Source: Dehalococcoidales bacterium (GTDB lineage: Bacteria > Chloroflexota > Dehalococcoidia > Dehalococcoidales > CSSed11-197). Taken from it: a DNA stretch of 26,698 bases. Shown piece after piece: positions 1-6,759 of the stretch (position 1 is its first letter; each line of letters begins with the position of its first letter). The notes under the pieces are model-generated. The model was given only the letters and a program-made list of their open reading frames with translations. It ran no database searches and was not told the origin of the DNA. The stretch covers positions 1-26,698 of the forward strand of contig JAQWDO010000002.1 in assembly GCA_028705415.1 (NCBI GenBank), given 5' to 3'. A program made the translations under genes and the position numbers.

Positions 1-1
1 T

Positions 2-370
2 ATTCCGGTGATTTTTATCGTATCGATCGCCATTTCTTCTCTTGGTCTGCTGGTTGCCTCCAGGATGAAATCCCAGCAGGGCTTTCAAATGGTAATTCAG
101 TTACTCATAATGCCGCTTATATTCCTGGCTGGTGTTTTCTACCCGGTAAACAATGTACCTCTTGTCATGGAGGTTATCTCCAAAATCAACCCGCTGACTT
201 ACGGAGTAGACGCAATCAGGCAGGTATTTCTGGGGACGGATTCTGCTTACGAGATCGGAATAACCATTTTTGGCCACACCATGAGCGTGCTGGATGATAT
301 GTTAGTAGTTAGCATACTGGGGCTTGCCCTGCTAAGTGCCGCTGTTTGGTCTTTTAACCGCAGTGAATAG
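2..370 (+). CDS. ABC-2 type transporter permease, C-terminal part (partial)
   Basis: The gene enters from the left edge and is open from base 2 to a TAG at 368-370, so only about the last 122 residues are visible. The protein is strongly hydrophobic. It carries the pattern seen near the C-terminus of ABC-2 permeases of the DrrB/NodJ kind: a membrane helix ending in FLAGVFYPVNNVP, then NPLTYGVDAIRQ, then a last membrane helix (about VVSILGLALLSAAVWSF) and a short charged tail. Such proteins form the membrane channel of an ABC exporter for drugs or lipid-linked substrates. The ATPase partner would lie upstream, outside the window. Substrate cannot be told. The family call is firm; which exporter it is remains unknown. 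Confidence 0.85.
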   Translation: MPVIFIVSIAISSLGLLVASRMKSQQGFQMVIQLLIMPLIFLAGVFYPVNNVPLVMEVISKINPLTYGVDAIRQVFLGTDSAYEIGITIFGHTMSVLDDMLVVSILGLALLSAAVWSFNRSE

Positions 371-392
371 ATTGCTCTCCAGCCTTACAATG

Positions 393-421
393 TTGACACA
401 AAGCTGGCTGCTGGCTAAACT
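393..421 (+). promoter_or_regulatory. Sigma-70-type promoter for the zinc ribbon-lemA-htpX unit
   Basis: A perfect -35 box TTGACA (393-398) is followed after 17 bases by TAAACT (416-421), a fair -10 box. A second AT-rich hexamer, GATAAT, lies at 423-428. The site is in the 85-base gap between the permease stop and the TTG start at 456, which gives a leader of roughly 30 bases. Assigned by eye. Confidence 0.6.
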
Positions 422-455
422 GGATAATAACGAACATTAAGAGGGTTAAATCCGG

Positions 456-884
456 TTGAAGTGCCCTGCATGCCACAAATCCATGATAGTGGTTGAATAC
501 CACAGCGTTGAGCTTGATTATTGCCCTGCATGCCATGGAACATGGTTTGACAAAGGTGAGCTGGAACTACTGTTTCGCTCCATGGAACTGGATGATAAAC
601 CGAGCCTGCTGGAAAGCATTGCCACACAGCCGGAAACCGAATCCAGCGAGAAAAAGCGCAAATGCCCGATCTGCCAGCACCATATGCAAAAGCATGTTTT
701 AGGTTCATCACCTCAAATACTGGTTGACCTGTGCTCCCGAAAGCACGGACTATGGTTTGATTCCGGTGAACTTCATCGCCTGGTGCAAGGCATGGGAGCC
801 GGAGATGTAACTGAATATTCCAGCGAGCAGGAGATGCTGGTTTTCCTCGGCGAAGCATTTGAAGCCGAAGATAGTTGTAAATAA
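456..884 (+). CDS. Protein with two TFIIB-type zinc ribbons
   Basis: A 142-residue protein with a TTG start; GAGG at 441-444 is the likely ribosome binding site. It contains two copies of the zf-TFIIB-like domain. The first has C3-x2-C6 and C23-x2-C26 followed by HGTWFDKGEL; the second has C70-x2-C73 and C93-x3-H97 followed by GLWFDSGEL. In the second copy the last zinc ligand appears to be His instead of Cys. An acidic linker of about 30 residues joins the domains. These domains bind zinc, and the family function is poorly known; a role with nucleic acid or as a protein adaptor is possible. It is the first gene of a unit with lemA and htpX, 14 bases ahead of lemA. Since HtpX here also carries a zinc ribbon, a shared membrane-quality-control job is conceivable, but that is inference. 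Confidence 0.8.
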   Translation: MKCPACHKSMIVVEYHSVELDYCPACHGTWFDKGELELLFRSMELDDKPSLLESIATQPETESSEKKRKCPICQHHMQKHVLGSSPQILVDLCSRKHGLWFDSGELHRLVQGMGAGDVTEYSSEQEMLVFLGEAFEAEDSCK

Positions 885-898
885 ACAGGAGGTCAAAG

Positions 899-1462
899 AT
901 GATTGGAGTATGGATCGCCCTTGGGATTATTGTTGTTCTTATACTGGCGATTGTTGCCCTTTATAACGGCCTGGTAAGGCTGCGCAACGAGGTTAAAAAC
1001 GCCTGGGCGCAGATTGATGTTCAGCTAAAACGGCGTTATGACCTTATCCCCAACCTGGTAGAAACGGTGAAGGGTTATGCAAAACATGAACGCGAAACCT
1101 TTGAAGCTGTTACTAACGCACGTACGATTGCACAGAAAATGTCTGATGCCGGTGCCCAAGCTCGTAGCAAGGCTGAGGGAGAGCTAAGCTCGGCTCTGAT
1201 GCGCCTCCTGGCAGTTGCCGAAGCTTATCCGGATCTGAAAGCCAACCAGAATTTTCTTGCCCTGCAGGAAGAGCTTACCAGCACCGAAAACAAAATCAGT
1301 TTTGCCAGGCAGTTTTATAATGATGCGGTTCTGCGTTACAACAACCAGACCCAGATGTTTCCTTCCAGCATTATAGCCGGCATGTTTGGCTTCAAGAGCG
1401 GCGAGTTCTTTGAAGTAACAGAATCGGTCCAACGGGAAGCTCCCAAAGTCAGTTTTTCTTAA
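899..1462 (+). CDS. lemA: LemA family protein
   Basis: A 187-residue protein with an ideal ribosome binding site AGGAGGT at 887-893 ahead of the ATG. Residues 1-22 form a single N-terminal membrane helix, and the rest is the all-helical LemA domain, with the signature RLRNEVKNAWAQIDVQLKRR followed by YDLIPNLVETVKGYA. LemA proteins are membrane-anchored, with the helical part probably outside the cytoplasmic membrane, and their function is not settled. The gene pair lemA-htpX recurs in many bacteria, which suggests a link with the membrane protease. Here lemA is 32 bases upstream of htpX, in line with that pairing. Full length for the family; no oddities seen. Confidence 0.93.
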   Translation: MIGVWIALGIIVVLILAIVALYNGLVRLRNEVKNAWAQIDVQLKRRYDLIPNLVETVKGYAKHERETFEAVTNARTIAQKMSDAGAQARSKAEGELSSALMRLLAVAEAYPDLKANQNFLALQEELTSTENKISFARQFYNDAVLRYNNQTQMFPSSIIAGMFGFKSGEFFEVTESVQREAPKVSFS

Positions 1463-1494
1463 ATAATAATAATCGGAGTCAGTCGTTTAAATAG

Positions 1495-2709
1495 ATGTGG
1501 GAACAGATACGCTCTAACCAGTGGCGCTCTGTAGTGCTGGCCATCGCTATGGGGCTGGTACTTATAGGAGTTGGCTATGCTTTAGGCCTGTATTTTGCTG
1601 ATAACGGCATAATAGGCGTAATATTTGCCGTAGTACTATGGGTGATAATGAACCTGGTTGCCCTTTTCCAGGGCGATAACATCCTGCTATCCCTCTCCGG
1701 CGCTCGCAAGATCGGCCCCGGGGATCACCCGCGCCTTTATAACATCGTTGAAGAGATGCAGATAGCCGCCGGCCTTGAAAAAATGCCGGACGTTTATATA
1801 ATAGATGATCAGGCGCTCAATGCATTTGCAGTAGGCCGGGATAAAAACAAGGCTGCTGTAGCGGTAACTGCCGGCCTGCTTGCCAGGCTTAACCGTGATG
1901 AACTCCAGGGTGTGATTGCCCATGAAATGGCACACATCAAAAACAGGGACGTCCTGCTGATGGCAGTTACATCGGTGATGCTGGGAACCATCGTGATACT
2001 ATCCTGGTACGCATCAAGAATGATGATTTTTGGCGGGTCCGGAGGCTCAAGGCGTGATTCAGGTGGTGGCGGTGGCGGCCAGGCCATAATCATGCTCATA
2101 GCCCTGGCGCTGGTTATACTGGCACCCATTTTTGCCCAGCTGATCTACTTTGCCATTTCCCGAAAGCGGGAGTATCTTGCAGATGCTTCAGGAGCGCTTT
2201 TTACACGCTATCCAGAAGGTCTTGCTTCTGCGCTGGAGAAAATCGCCTCCTCAACACAACCTCTAAAATCTGCCAACCAGGCAACAGCGCCCATGTATAT
2301 CATGAACCCTTTCCGGCAAAAGGGTAAACCAGCGGCTGATCTGTCCTCCACTCATCCGCCTATCTCCGAACGCATACGTATACTGCGTTCGATGGGTGGA
2401 GCCAGCCTCACCGATTACAATAAAGCCTATTCCCAGGTTCATCGCGGCGGGGGAAGCATTTTGGGCGCTTCTGCGCTGGCGGCGGCTCCCAAAGCACCGA
2501 TCAAGCATACCCCAAACAAATCCGGCTTTGTGCAGGACGATGATGCCAATGAGCTTCAGCGCGCACGTGAAACAAGCGACGTTCTCTGGAAAATGAATAA
2601 ATACACCACCATAAACTGTAAATGCGGCACCCGGCTGCGTGTTCCGCCTGATTTTAAAGGCACTTCAGTTAAATGCCCCCACTGCGGAACAGCCAATTCT
2701 GTCGCCTGA
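1495..2709 (+). CDS. htpX: HtpX-like M48 membrane metalloprotease with C-terminal zinc ribbon
   Basis: A 404-residue zinc protease of the inner membrane that degrades damaged or misfolded membrane proteins. Two membrane helices lie at about residues 12-58. The HEMAH motif (H143, E144, H147) binds the catalytic zinc, with E226 in REYLAD as the likely third ligand. Further membrane segments lie at about 153-172 and 197-221, split by a Gly/Ser-rich loop. The domain ends near residue 310 with the usual STHPPISERIRIL. About 90 residues follow, ending in a zinc ribbon with C375-x-C377 and C394-x2-C397 (INCKCGTRLRVPPDF, KCPHCGTAN); this is additional to the classic HtpX length of about 290. GGAG at 1475-1478 is rather far from the ATG, but the first residues (MWEQIRSNQ) look like a family start, so I keep it. 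Confidence 0.92.
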   Translation: MWEQIRSNQWRSVVLAIAMGLVLIGVGYALGLYFADNGIIGVIFAVVLWVIMNLVALFQGDNILLSLSGARKIGPGDHPRLYNIVEEMQIAAGLEKMPDVYIIDDQALNAFAVGRDKNKAAVAVTAGLLARLNRDELQGVIAHEMAHIKNRDVLLMAVTSVMLGTIVILSWYASRMMIFGGSGGSRRDSGGGGGGQAIIMLIALALVILAPIFAQLIYFAISRKREYLADASGALFTRYPEGLASALEKIASSTQPLKSANQATAPMYIMNPFRQKGKPAADLSSTHPPISERIRILRSMGGASLTDYNKAYSQVHRGGGSILGASALAAAPKAPIKHTPNKSGFVQDDDANELQRARETSDVLWKMNKYTTINCKCGTRLRVPPDFKGTSVKCPHCGTANSVA

Positions 2710-2721
2710 AGGTCGCTATCC

Positions 2722-3261
2722 ATGAAAGTAGCAATACTTGTAGCCGAAGGTTTTGAAGAAATCGAAACATCAGTTACCTATGATGTTTTAAAACGGGCAG
2801 GCATCGAAGTTTTAACCGCCGGCCTGAAACCAGGCCCGATCACCGGCTCCCGCGGGTTAAGAATTGTCTGTGACATAGTGGTAGATGAGCTGAAAGCTTC
2901 CGCGCTTGACGCGCTGATTATCCCGGGCGGCTATCCTGGTTATGTAAACCTTGGTAAAAGCGCGGTGGTGTTAAACCTGATAAGAACCATGGCCTCTGCT
3001 GGCAAAGATCTGGCTTCCATATGTGCAGGACCACTCGTGCTTGAACAGGCAGGTGTCATAAAGGGCAAAACTGTTACCTGCTTCCCCGGAACAGAATCAA
3101 GCCTTAAAACAGCCCGCTTCAGCCCTCAGCGCGTAATAGAAGATGGGAATATCATAACCAGCCGCGGGCCTGGAACTGCCATGGATTTTGCTCTCAAGCT
3201 GGTAGAGCGCTGGGCTGGTTATGAAACAGCCGGGAAGATCCGCAAGGAATTGGTAGTTTAG
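2722..3261 (+). CDS. DJ-1/PfpI family protein
   Basis: A 179-residue protein of the DJ-1/ThiJ/PfpI superfamily (class I glutamine amidotransferase-like fold). The nucleophile-elbow cysteine is C101 in SICAGPLVLEQAG. E15 in GFEEIET matches the glutamate that interacts with the reactive cysteine in DJ-1. The middle motif ALIIPGGYPG and the final SRGPGTAMDFALKLVE are typical of the DJ-1/YajL branch, whose members act as oxidative-stress proteins, chaperones or glyoxalase/deglycase-like enzymes; the exact activity is debated. The ribosome binding site GAAGG overlaps the htpX stop, so the gene is probably translated with htpX. Its stop overlaps the stop of the convergent gene on the other strand. 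Confidence 0.9.
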   Translation: MKVAILVAEGFEEIETSVTYDVLKRAGIEVLTAGLKPGPITGSRGLRIVCDIVVDELKASALDALIIPGGYPGYVNLGKSAVVLNLIRTMASAGKDLASICAGPLVLEQAGVIKGKTVTCFPGTESSLKTARFSPQRVIEDGNIITSRGPGTAMDFALKLVERWAGYETAGKIRKELVV

Positions 3262-4508
3262 TCAGATGCTTCGATAATTTCATCGGCATCAGTCATTGAG
3301 CTGATCTGTTCAACAAAACTTTTAAGTGAATCGCTTTTCTGCCTGAGAGCCTTTAATCCGGAGCCAATGGGGCTTACCGACCCTGGAGATGAAGCGTAAG
3401 TCCCATAAAAAGCAAAGTAGGCCTGGTTTAATTTGCGGATATAATAACCGTGAGAGGCCAGCTGCAGCCGTTTTTCTTCCATGTAGCGTTCAGCTTCTTC
3501 AACCTGCCCGTTTTGGAGCAGTTCATCCACTTTAATGCGAATTGACCTCATCTCGGCATAGAAATCAAATTCCCCTGCGGCGGCGATGGGCATGCCGGTC
3601 GAAAGGATCTGAGGCTCCTGGTAATACTTTTCGTATACGAGCGAGGCAATCTCAGCACTGACCATTCCAGCCAGGGCTTCATTTACAGTGGCAATTTCAT
3701 AATCACGCGTCAACCCGGCAACATGCAGCCCGTAACGGAAACCCAGCGGGCGAAAAAAAAGATACTGGTGGAACCATTCTTCAACCGCCACTTCTATGGA
3801 GTATTCAAGCGACATGGTGTCAGAAACAAACGCCGGATAGGTGGCAATACCACCCAGCCTGACCACCAGAGCACTCATTCCAAGCTCAGATATCTCTTCT
3901 TCAATCACTTCTTTTTGCTCTTCGGTTATCTGCTGGTCAAGAGTAATGTCTTTGATGCGGGTGATTTCATCGCGCGGGGAAACCACCAGCAAATGGGGAG
4001 GAGGCTCGATTACAAAATTAACGGGGGGAAATACCAGCTGAGCAGTGTGTAAGTCCTGCCAGGGATTTATAATTCCGGTTTCTTTCAGAACCGTGTTGAT
4101 CTGGCTGGAAAGAGTGGCTTCAACAGTTGAAAGAATGCAGGAATTTCTCTCAGATAATTCTTGAATTTGTTCTGTAATCTGGCCAACACTAGCTTGCAGT
4201 AAACCGTCCTTAACCATCAAAAGCTTTTGCTCAAGGCTTGCAATCTGCCCCTGGTTTTCGAAGTATTCTTTTACAATTTCAGTTTTTTCTGAGCCATCGC
4301 CGCCTTTACCAAAAATATAATCATCGAACTGGCTTGAAAGGGCTTCAATCTGCCAGCCCAGAATACTGAAATGAAATGGCTCAACTATCCTGTTGATCTG
4401 GTTTTCAAGAGCAGCATTGCCGGAACAACCGGCAAGGGGTAATGGCGCCATTATAGCTATGAGAGAAAGCGTAAGCCCAACATATTTAATAACTGTTCCG
4501 GTTTTCAT
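3258..4508 (-). CDS. Lipoprotein with degenerate zinc-peptidase-like motif
   Basis: A 416-residue protein. Residues 1-27 form a lipoprotein signal peptide ending in a lipobox, LPLAGC, with C28 as the lipidated residue, so it is probably anchored outside the cytoplasmic membrane. A coiled-coil-like stretch covers about 85-140. The second half holds VAVEEWFHQYLFFRPLGF (E243, E244, H247) and, about 30 residues later, TVNEALAGMVSAEI (E277). This layout recalls a gluzincin peptidase (HEWxHHYL, then NE), but the first zinc histidine is glutamate here. A later segment with IRKLNQAYFAFYGTYA, then SPGSVSPIG and LKALRQKSDSLKSF, belongs with the same architecture. Last gene of the thymidylate synthase-like unit, 51 bases behind it. 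Exact function unknown; possibly an inactive peptidase relative that binds cell-surface material. Confidence 0.75.
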   Translation of the reverse strand: MKTGTVIKYVGLTLSLIAIMAPLPLAGCSGNAALENQINRIVEPFHFSILGWQIEALSSQFDDYIFGKGGDGSEKTEIVKEYFENQGQIASLEQKLLMVKDGLLQASVGQITEQIQELSERNSCILSTVEATLSSQINTVLKETGIINPWQDLHTAQLVFPPVNFVIEPPPHLLVVSPRDEITRIKDITLDQQITEEQKEVIEEEISELGMSALVVRLGGIATYPAFVSDTMSLEYSIEVAVEEWFHQYLFFRPLGFRYGLHVAGLTRDYEIATVNEALAGMVSAEIASLVYEKYYQEPQILSTGMPIAAAGEFDFYAEMRSIRIKVDELLQNGQVEEAERYMEEKRLQLASHGYYIRKLNQAYFAFYGTYASSPGSVSPIGSGLKALRQKSDSLKSFVEQISSMTDADEIIEASD

Positions 4509-4559
4509 GATAAATGCAAACCTGGTTTGCTTTTGGCTGTTACCGGGTTGGCAACACTC

Positions 4560-5228
4560 CTATAGTGTTTGTTGCTTTTCTTCGGAAATACCGCATACAA
4601 CTTGAGCCAGATCCCAGGAATAATCATAAAGATGAAGGCCTTTGCTGACTGCGATTATTTCTCCATCCTCAACTCCCAACTCGGAACCGATATATTCCTT
4701 AAGAAGTTGAATGGCTGCCAGGTTGGACGGAAACCCTGCCCAAAGATCCCAGGATCTAAAATAACAGATAAAATGCAGGCTGTTATACCTGACTCTTGTA
4801 TCTATACCCCGCAGACAGGGCGGGTCAGGAAGATATATAGATCGGTCATCCCCTACACTCATATATGCCTGGTTGGTATTAAAACCGTCCTCGCGATACA
4901 TTCGTATCACTTCGGCTATCTGGTGCTCCAGAAACTGCCCGTAGGTGTACTGTTCACCTTCAGCTCTTTTGCCCGTCATTAAATACGGAAGGTAGTTTTC
5001 GATGTATTCCATGGTAGTTGGCGATGGCACTCCAGCCGGAACATCGGGAGTAAGCGGGCGGTTGCCGGGATTGGTAATTTTTATCTGGGCATAATCCAGC
5101 TCCCTGCGCTTTTGCCCGGCATAGCTTCCTCTTTCAATAAGGTATTCATAACCGCTATCGAGCACTTCTCTAAGGCAGAGAAACCAGGCCTCAGAAAGGT
5201 CACGCGCTTCGATTGTGGTGATTTTCAT
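4560..5228 (-). CDS. Thymidylate synthase family protein, short archaeal-like type
   Basis: A 222-residue protein from ATG 5228; AGGGAG lies 7 bases upstream, better placed than for the in-frame TTG at 5231. ThyA enzymes methylate dUMP to dTMP with methylenetetrahydrofolate. The catalytic order is clear: C138 in PDPPCL, R158 in YFRSWDLWAGFPSNL, D161, N169, and H199/Y201 in GLHLYDYSW. The spacings C-R 20, R-N 11, N-H 30 and H-Y 2 equal those of C146, R166, N177, H207 and Y209 in the E. coli enzyme. YTYG near residue 95 matches its VYG. Two differences stand out: the dUMP phosphate-binding arginine pair aligns without gaps to Thr-Asn (118-119), and the C-terminal closing segment is not recognisable. 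The length, near 220, fits archaeal ThyA. It could instead be a pyrimidine hydroxymethylase or another C5-transferase. It sits 18 bases behind a gene of unknown function. Confidence 0.72.
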   Translation of the reverse strand: MKITTIEARDLSEAWFLCLREVLDSGYEYLIERGSYAGQKRRELDYAQIKITNPGNRPLTPDVPAGVPSPTTMEYIENYLPYLMTGKRAEGEQYTYGQFLEHQIAEVIRMYREDGFNTNQAYMSVGDDRSIYLPDPPCLRGIDTRVRYNSLHFICYFRSWDLWAGFPSNLAAIQLLKEYIGSELGVEDGEIIAVSKGLHLYDYSWDLAQVVCGISEEKQQTL

Positions 5229-5246
5229 CAATGTTCTCCCTGGTTA

Positions 5247-5957
5247 TTATCTGGCACCTGTGCGGTTGAAAAGAGCAAAAAACCGGTCCTGGTACTCCTC
5301 GAACAGACCCCACCGATCGAGCTCGTCTTTTAGTTCACTGGGCTCGAGATCCCCCTTGTTAACTTTGCTGAACATTTCCTCAATCCTGACGCGAGCCTCC
5401 AGCGGAACACCCAGAGAATCAATATCCAGCAATCCTCTTGACTGCATCTGGGCCAGGTTGCCCTTCATTGAATGAAAGGTAACCTGGTGTATAAACTTGA
5501 GCAGCGAGACATCCCACATATCATCCCTGCCTTTTATAATGGCAGTTAAAGGATCACGGGAGTGTTCTATTTCAGCATTGATGCGCTCAACTACCAGTTG
5601 CATGCTATCAGGAACTATAGTCAACTCACCGGGTTCGTTTCGATATGTGTAATAAATCCCTGGCGCGTTGGGCCCGTGTTGTTGTATGAGCGAATCGAAA
5701 TATTGCCTGGCATCAGAACTAAAACCTTCAAGCCGTGATAAATAGTATGGCGTTACAACGCGCGGCCGGTTGGCAATTACGCGTCCTTTGCGCACAACTG
5801 TCTCGTTATTATGTTTTTCCAATTCTGCATAAGTAGGAGCGGTAACCATATAATAAGCAATATTTGTCACTCCGAAAGTATCCAGCAGTTGCCGTGGTGG
5901 CCTTATTACCAGGGTCTGCTTGACGGCTTCGGCTATTCTGTCATCTCTGATATCCAC
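5247..5957 (-). CDS. Conserved-looking protein of unknown function
   Basis: A 236-residue soluble protein that I do not recognise. The start is GTG 5957 with a strong ribosome binding site (GGGGGTGG) just ahead. No signal peptide or membrane helix is seen. It is rich in Tyr and Arg, for example FGVTNIAYYMVTAPTYAELE near residue 28 and APGIYYTYRNEPGELTIVP near residue 100. A central helical part (about 130-175) and an acidic C-terminal helix-rich part (about 185-232) follow. No cysteine or nucleotide-binding motif stands out. It lies between the coiled-coil gene (21 bases upstream) and the thymidylate synthase-like gene (18 bases downstream), both in the same direction, so the three are likely cotranscribed and may act together. 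No function is assigned. Confidence 0.7.
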   Translation of the reverse strand: MDIRDDRIAEAVKQTLVIRPPRQLLDTFGVTNIAYYMVTAPTYAELEKHNNETVVRKGRVIANRPRVVTPYYLSRLEGFSSDARQYFDSLIQQHGPNAPGIYYTYRNEPGELTIVPDSMQLVVERINAEIEHSRDPLTAIIKGRDDMWDVSLLKFIHQVTFHSMKGNLAQMQSRGLLDIDSLGVPLEARVRIEEMFSKVNKGDLEPSELKDELDRWGLFEEYQDRFFALFNRTGAR

Positions 5958-5978
5958 TTGTCCACCCCCTCGCTCGTT

Positions 5979-6578
5979 TTAGCCTGCTTGCTTCAACTCC
6001 TCTTTATACTCATTTAACAGTTTGATATATTGTGAATCGAACTGGCTTATCAGCCTGCGCTTCTCTTCTTTAAACTGGGGAAGGTTATCAACATCAGCAA
6101 CCATTCCGGAGGCGCTGGAACCAAGCTGCTGTTCGATTGCCTGCCTTAATTTTTGAGCATATTCGGTTTTCAGTTGTTCAATTGCATGGTTCTTCTGTGT
6201 GTTTCCCTGAGTCTCATAATGCTCAAACAGGTTACGTATTTGTTCCACAATTTGGGCTACCCTGCCTTTATCCTTTTTAAGAACCATCACCGCATCAAGC
6301 GCCTTTTGGGAGTGTTCTTTTTCTGTTTTTCCCAGTGGAAGGGTAATATTGGTTAAAAGCACTGAAAGTGTTCCCTGTATGATATACTTGCGGGCTGCTT
6401 CTTCCCACTTACCTAGCTCTTCTTCCAGCTTTTCTTCTCCGGCAATAATGCGGGCTCCGAGTTTTTCCCCTTCCGGAGTGTATTTCCACCGCATGCGGTC
6501 TTCTGCGGTAATCTCCCTGCTTTCTGCTTCAGCTCTTGCCAGAGCTATTTCCCTGGCGCTTTTAATATCATCTGGCAT
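5979..6578 (-). CDS. Coiled-coil protein of unknown function
   Basis: A 199-residue, highly charged helical protein. I chose ATG 6578 because GGGGGT sits 7 bases upstream. An in-frame GTG at 6617 lies between the -10 box and the expected transcription start, so it could not be used from that promoter. The N-terminus (MPDDIKSAREIALARAEAES) is followed by EDRMRWKYTPEGEKLGARI and then long heptad-like helices with many Lys, Glu and Gln. There is no signal peptide, membrane helix or catalytic motif. It is the first gene of the minus-strand unit ending with the lipoprotein. Similar short proteins starting with an IKSAREIA-like motif occur in related bacteria as far as I recall, but I know of no function. 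Confidence 0.7.
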   Translation of the reverse strand: MPDDIKSAREIALARAEAESREITAEDRMRWKYTPEGEKLGARIIAGEEKLEEELGKWEEAARKYIIQGTLSVLLTNITLPLGKTEKEHSQKALDAVMVLKKDKGRVAQIVEQIRNLFEHYETQGNTQKNHAIEQLKTEYAQKLRQAIEQQLGSSASGMVADVDNLPQFKEEKRRLISQFDSQYIKLLNEYKEELKQAG

Positions 6579-6617
6579 GTTATCTACCCCCAATTGGTAA
6601 TCACCACTTTCAATCAC

Positions 6618-6645
6618 ATTATACTAAATATGGCTTGAAGAACAA
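6618..6645 (-). promoter_or_regulatory. Promoter of the coiled-coil/thymidylate synthase-like unit
   Basis: On the minus strand, TTGTTC (6645-6640) is followed after 16 bases by a perfect TATAAT (6623-6618). Transcription would start near 6611, giving a leader of about 33 bases before ATG 6578. The -10 box is perfect and the -35 box weak. It lies in the 181-base gap behind cimA. Confidence 0.6.
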
Positions 6646-6759
6646 ACCGTTTAATATTCTCAGGGAATAATATTTTTGCCTGAATTGCATTTTGAAGATA
6701 AATATTTAATGACCGGTATAATCAGCAGGATAAAACCTGCATATCAAATTGTTCAATAA

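Noticed and set aside
6579..6617. Upstream GTG start (6617) for the coiled-coil protein
   Set aside because: It has no ribosome binding site and lies next to the -10 box, ahead of the expected transcription start.
6725..6740. Terminator after cimA (GCAGG, loop, CCTGC)
   Set aside because: The stem has only five pairs and no T-run follows on the minus strand.
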